Shown here in pieces: positions 60,401 through 64,000 of a stretch of 64,000 bases of DNA. The stretch lies in assembly GCF_001663175.1 (NCBI RefSeq), contig NZ_CP016033.1, positions 1,674,001-1,738,000 on the forward strand, read 5' to 3'. The notes under the pieces were generated by a model, which saw only the letters and a list, made by a program, of their open reading frames with translations, was not told the DNA's origin and did not search any database. Each line of letters begins with the position of its first letter. Position 1 is the first letter of the stretch. Origin of the DNA: Erythrobacter neustonensis (GTDB taxonomy: Bacteria; Pseudomonadota; Alphaproteobacteria; Sphingomonadales; Sphingomonadaceae). Made by a program: the position numbers and the translations under genes.

Positions 60401-61126
60401 TCAGTCAAACTCTTTGGCTTGATAAAACTTCGGCAAACCCATGTTTGCTTCAATGGCGCTTTGAACAAATTCATCAGAAAAATTGATGATGAATTCGTTG
60501 AAAGCTCTTTCTCGCCAGATATGCGCGCTTCCGAATACACTTCGATCAAAGTACATTTTTGATGCGGCCGCCTTATCAACTTCCGTAAATGTGTAACGTT
60601 CGCCATCCGGTAATTCCGGCATCACAGCTTCCACATCACGAAAGCTGTTCCGATAATTACCGATCACGATCGTATAGAATGGCGTTGGGTATATTGAACG
60701 TGGCTGGACAATGTCGATCGGAAAGAATTGGTGTATGCCAGGCTCCAGGTCTTCGATTATCGCTTTGAGGCCCTCACTTACGGCCAAGATGCGGCTGTTG
60801 AGCATGATAAGGTCACCGAGCTTTTTATTGGTCTTTGCGGTGTTGAATGTTTTCGGTGCCTCATGCGCCAAGACTGGGGTTACCGGTGGCAAATCAGCTG
60901 CGGGCTGCTCCCCTATTTCGGTCTTGAATTTCTGGGCGACGAAATAGCCATACCTGTACGGTGCACCGCTTGGCATCAACTTCTTCTGAGCTTCTTCCGG
61001 CTGACTGCTAATGTGCGCCCTCAGCCGAGCAATCCAGTCCTTGGACCCGGATTGATCGGCATCCTCAAAACCTCCGCTAGGCCAAAACTCGCCGAAGCCT
61101 GTCGGCATGCTCATAATCCAGACCAT
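60401..61126 (-). CDS. Imm11/DUF1629-type immunity protein (orphan)
   Basis: A 241-residue protein. MVWIMSMPTGFGEFW at the start and LNSRILAVSEGLKAIIEDLEPGIHQFFPIDIV in the middle match the imm11 (DUF1629) family, thought to neutralise polymorphic toxins such as nucleases or deaminases. No toxin gene is next to it in the window. GGAG lies eight bases before the ATG at 61126, so the 81-base-longer frame is rejected. GC content is lower than that of the core genes, as expected for transferred DNA. It stands alone. Family assignment is moderate. Confidence 0.7.
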   Translation of the reverse strand: MVWIMSMPTGFGEFWPSGGFEDADQSGSKDWIARLRAHISSQPEEAQKKLMPSGAPYRYGYFVAQKFKTEIGEQPAADLPPVTPVLAHEAPKTFNTAKTNKKLGDLIMLNSRILAVSEGLKAIIEDLEPGIHQFFPIDIVQPRSIYPTPFYTIVIGNYRNSFRDVEAVMPELPDGERYTFTEVDKAAASKMYFDRSVFGSAHIWRERAFNEFIINFSDEFVQSAIEANMGLPKFYQAKEFD

Positions 61127-61330
61127 CGCCCAATCTCCAACATCACCCACGTCTAGGCAGCGCTCGGGTTTAGGAACTGCTGCGCATTCGACTTGGGCGA
61201 AACTCACCCTGATGTTGCAGCCCCCACTATCGCGGTCGTTGTTGAGATGACGTAAAATTTTACGCTGCCCTCATTCGGGTGCAAGGGCTGGAACGAAGCT
61301 GGACCCCGGATCAAGTGCGGGGTGACGGGG

Positions 61331-61446
61331 ATGGCGGCTATGGGGTCGATAGCCGAACGGTAGGAATTTTTGAGAGCGGCGCGAAGCCGCTATGCCGCTT
61401 TCGGGACTGCGCATTGGCTCCGCTCGCGGCCGGAGATGGGTGGTTA
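61331..61446 (-). repeat. Interspersed repeat, copy 5 (inverted)
   Basis: On the minus strand it starts CTAACCACCCATCTCCGG and ends GGCTATCGACCCCATAGCC followed by GCCATC. It is a full-length member in the opposite orientation to copies 1-4. Confidence 0.75.
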
Positions 61447-61454
61447 GCGGACAA

Positions 61455-61748
61455 TCAGTGCCCGAGAAAAAGTGCACCGATCAACGTGATGAGCGCTAAC
61501 AACATTATGCCCAATGCGAGGGTCAGCGGCCAAAGAAGGCGCGAGGACAGCCTCGCCCCCAGCAGACGTTGCGAGAGCAGGGCAATGGGGGGAGCCACAA
61601 GCAGCGTCGGATAAATCCACGAAGCTGGATGCGCCGTTGGAAGCAGTAAGCGCAATCCCATAGGCGAAAGAGCGAGGGCAACGAACAAGCTCAGCAGGGC
61701 GAAAAAGAACCAAAGCGTCGCCGCAATGCCAGCCAGTCGGTTTCCCAT
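61455..61748 (-). CDS. Small multi-pass membrane protein, hypothetical
   Basis: A 97-residue very hydrophobic protein with three likely membrane helices: LAGIAATLWFFFALLSLFVAL, WIYPTLLVAPPIALLSQRLL and LWPLTLALGIMLLALITLIGAL. No family recognised. AGGTGAGG lies just before the ATG at short spacing. It stands alone next to an interspersed repeat. The membrane pattern supports a real gene, function unknown. Confidence 0.55.
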   Translation of the reverse strand: MGNRLAGIAATLWFFFALLSLFVALALSPMGLRLLLPTAHPASWIYPTLLVAPPIALLSQRLLGARLSSRLLWPLTLALGIMLLALITLIGALFLGH

Positions 61749-62034
61749 CTACCTCACCTACTTCAGCCGTCGCGATGACCACAAGGGGGTCGGTTTGCGA
61801 AATTCGGCTTTCCGGCAGAAGGCCGGTGAAGTCGCCGGGCAGGTTTAAAGCGGCGCGAAACCGCCTTGATGATAGCCGCCCCGCCATCTCTGCCGCGCAA
61901 TTTCAATTAGCAATTATTTCGGCTTCGCCTTCATCGGCGACCGGCGCAGCTATGTTCTGAAGGGGGGTAGCAGGAAGTGATCTGAGAAGCGGAAGGGAAA
62001 AGCCTTTCCGGCGGATCGCCTGCAAGGAGAAAAA

Positions 62035-62559
62035 ATGCATACTGAACCTGAAGTCGTGGCCCTGCATCGGGGGCTCGCGATCGTACTCGCGCGCGTGATG
62101 GATTTGCCATCGCCGCCAATCAAGCACGCACCCTTCGCCGTCGGCGCGATCATGCATGAAGAGGGCGACGATCTGCTCGAGCAGGTCATGCGATCGGCCG
62201 TGACGATGAAGCAGGATCTGCTCGTTGGTGTGACTAAAAGGCGCTCGTCGGGCGAACTCGTCCGCTCGCTCGTCCTGATCGTCGCCAACGCTTCCGGTGC
62301 GACTGCATACAACGTCGAACCGGCACGCCTCAAGCCGGGTCAGCCTGTGGTGCTGGTGAGCCAGCGTCCTGGCAAAGCGTGGCAGCTCGTTGGGGGCAAG
62401 CTGCGCTCGGCCGCCATGCCGTCTGCAGCCAAATGCGAAGCCGGCATCCTCCGGGTAGCGGCTGAGATGCCCAAGCTGCTTGATTACGGCTGTGAGGAAG
62501 GGGCCGCGTATCCCGGTATCGAGCTCGGTCCCAAGAGGGGTCACGCAGCAGCCGCCTAA
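62035..62559 (+). CDS. Hypothetical protein, first of a three-gene accessory set
   Basis: A 174-residue soluble protein with no recognised domain: LHRGLAIVLARVMDLPSPP, DDLLEQVMRSAVTMKQDLLVG, and a C-terminal half with a mild beta character (PVVLVSQRPGKAWQLVGG). AAGGAG stands five bases before the ATG. It is followed by another hypothetical gene and a DEDD-type exonuclease on the same strand, with gaps of 80 and under one base. The set probably belongs to an integrated element beyond the right edge. Confidence 0.6.
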   Translation: MHTEPEVVALHRGLAIVLARVMDLPSPPIKHAPFAVGAIMHEEGDDLLEQVMRSAVTMKQDLLVGVTKRRSSGELVRSLVLIVANASGATAYNVEPARLKPGQPVVLVSQRPGKAWQLVGGKLRSAAMPSAAKCEAGILRVAAEMPKLLDYGCEEGAAYPGIELGPKRGHAAAA

Positions 62560-62639
62560 ACCTCCGTCATCCAGCCATCCCTTCCAGCGGCGGCGTCTCC
62601 ACACGGGGGCGCCGCCGCAATCGTATCAGGAACACACTC

Positions 62640-63239
62640 ATGAACACCTTCGATTTGCCACCATCCGTCACCTGCGCATTGTCCATTGTGCGCGATTGCA
62701 TCGAACTGGCGCCTGTCAGCCGGGCCGTCGCAGCGAGCGCCTTTGTTGTCACCGATGACACTGTTTCGACCGCCTTTGATGTTCGCACGGCCGTTATCCT
62801 GCCAGACCTGTCACGCCAGCAATCGATCGAGCATATCGCCAGCATGATCCCCCATGGGGCCCGGGTCATCATGCGCTCGCCCCGCCTGCCGCGCGGATTG
62901 GTTCGCCATTTGTCCAAGGGGCGGCCAATGCCGGCTCCCACCGATGCGCAGGCACTGGCAGCGCTGAGGCCAGACTGCGACGTGCGTTCCATTGCCGTTG
63001 CTGAAGACGCGATGGAGGGTGTCGCAAGCTATTTCAAAATCTGGCGCGCAGGCAAGGGCGACACCACCGCGGAAAAGGCCCGTTGCTGCGAGGGGGAGGC
63101 TCAGACCCTTTACCTCAGCCAGCTTTATACCACCCCTTACAGGGTCGAGCGAAACCGTCTCACTGCAGCCTACCAGGCGTGGTCTGCCCTGCAGCGCGCA
63201 CGCCCCTTGGGCGAATTTGGTCCCACGGAGATCTTCTGA
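62640..63239 (+). CDS. Hypothetical protein, second of the accessory set
   Basis: A 199-residue protein with a possible mixed alpha/beta N-terminal half (LPPSVTCALSIVRDCIELAP, ARVIMRSPRLPRG). No motif I can name. Its TGA stop overlaps the ATG of the exonuclease gene (TGATG), so the two are translationally coupled. AGGA lies about nine bases before the ATG. It may serve the exonuclease; this is context only. Confidence 0.55.
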   Translation: MNTFDLPPSVTCALSIVRDCIELAPVSRAVAASAFVVTDDTVSTAFDVRTAVILPDLSRQQSIEHIASMIPHGARVIMRSPRLPRGLVRHLSKGRPMPAPTDAQALAALRPDCDVRSIAVAEDAMEGVASYFKIWRAGKGDTTAEKARCCEGEAQTLYLSQLYTTPYRVERNRLTAAYQAWSALQRARPLGEFGPTEIF

Positions 63240-63991
63240 TGACCCAGTCCTACATCGCTTTCGACCTCGAATTCGCCTCTGACGAAGCCCTGTTCGACAT
63301 GCATCGCCAAATCGATCCCAAGTCCAGCCGAAAGGCTGTCGCCATCAAAACGGTGACCGCAGCAGCCGCGCTCGAATTCACGATCGGGACAAGCGGCGAG
63401 ATCGTCATCGGAACGCTGGCAAGCTGGACACTGGCCGATTGGACCGATGAAGGGGCCTTGCTCGAACAGGCGCTCGATTTCATCCGGCGTCGCCCGCAGC
63501 ACAAGGTGCTGACCTTCGGCGGAGTGGGCGTCGATGTCCCCGTCGTCGTATTGGCAGCCATGCGCCACGGGATCGCCCTGCCGCCCCAGTTACAGGCCAA
63601 GCACGCTCCGTGGGACCGGTCCCACATCGATCTTGGCCTGCTGATCAAAGGCGCGGGCAAATCCTGGTCGCACCTGTCACAGGTCTGCCTGCGCCTGGGC
63701 GTCCCGCCAGCCCTCATCGCTGCGAAGGCCGAACCGGTGCGGCCGACGAGCCCTGAGCAGTGGGAGCAGCTTCGGCACCACGTCGAACTGGATACGCTGT
63801 TGCTGGCGCTTACCTGGTTCGCGTGGTGCGAAGCCCAAGGGCGCGATGGGATCCGTTATCACACGGCCGCGGTGATGCAGATTGCGGCTTTCCTGAGGCG
63901 GCGACCGGAGCACGGGCTAGCCGAACAACTCGTCCGATATCAGCGCCATCTAGAAGGTGAGATATCCGCGCAGTACAGCAACGCCGCCTGA
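63239..63991 (+). CDS. DEDD-type 3'-5' exonuclease (predicted PolB-like)
   Basis: A 250-residue protein with the exonuclease motifs in order: FDLEFA (Exo I, Asp and Glu, about 9-14), TFGGVGVDVPVV (Exo II region, about 94-105) and HHVELDTLLLAL (Exo III, Asp, about 181-192). The WSHLSQVCLRLGVP stretch before Exo III is typical of predicted 3'-5' exonucleases related to family B polymerase proofreading domains. It may act in repair or replication of an element. The gene ends nine bases before the window edge. Confidence 0.78.
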   Translation: MTQSYIAFDLEFASDEALFDMHRQIDPKSSRKAVAIKTVTAAAALEFTIGTSGEIVIGTLASWTLADWTDEGALLEQALDFIRRRPQHKVLTFGGVGVDVPVVVLAAMRHGIALPPQLQAKHAPWDRSHIDLGLLIKGAGKSWSHLSQVCLRLGVPPALIAAKAEPVRPTSPEQWEQLRHHVELDTLLLALTWFAWCEAQGRDGIRYHTAAVMQIAAFLRRRPEHGLAEQLVRYQRHLEGEISAQYSNAA

Positions 63992-64000
63992 TGCTACATT

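Overview
The window is high-GC alphaproteobacterial chromosome, most likely Sphingomonadales and probably Erythrobacteraceae. This is inferred from the hisB-hisH-hisA-hisF-hisE order, ybgC-tolQRAB-pal, the alpha-type SspB, the many acyl-CoA dehydrogenases and a TonB-dependent receptor. No 16S gene is present, so the genus is a guess. A perfect 16-bp parS site at 11059-11074 suggests that the left part lies in the replication-origin domain.

Left part, about 1-35.9 kb, is core chromosome. It starts with the 5' end of dapD. An acyl-CoA catabolic cluster follows: APH-type kinase, zinc alcohol dehydrogenase, three acyl-CoA dehydrogenases, a sugar-symporter-like MFS carrier and an SDR. Next come a porin, gmk, sspB, the distal histidine operon, HIT protein, and ybgC-tolQ-tolR-tolA-tolB-pal. 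The rest holds a J-domain protein, a DUF1963 protein, an unusual SDR, a cystathionine gamma-synthase-type PLP enzyme with a structured leader, a DASS carrier, infC (apparently starting at ATA), a MarR-like regulator, pdeM-like phosphoesterase, hemF, a GH16 lipoprotein, the RelA/SpoT homologue, a VOC protein and a cyclophilin-like protein.

Middle part, about 35.9-53.2 kb, looks like an integrative mobilizable element inserted at tRNA-Ser(GGA). A P4-type integrase sits directly downstream of the tRNA. A seven-gene overlapping operon on the opposite strand encodes a type I restriction-modification system (hsdM, hsdS, three extra genes including a NucS/DUF4268-like protein, hsdR) and ends with an AlpA-like DNA-binding protein. 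Beyond it lie AT-richer sequence with an HxH-motif protein, a traK-like/traL-like pair and a large MobA/MobL relaxase. I did not find the distal attachment site.

Right part, about 53.2-64 kb, is mixed accessory and core DNA. It has a TonB-dependent receptor convergent with a ModE-type regulator (a candidate oxyanion uptake module with a palindrome at the receptor start), a TrkA/TrkH potassium system, small secreted and membrane proteins, a short tyrosine recombinase, an orphan Imm11-type immunity protein, and a three-gene set ending in a DEDD-type exonuclease. At least six degenerate copies of one roughly 120-bp interspersed repeat lie between these genes. No CRISPR array or rRNA was seen.
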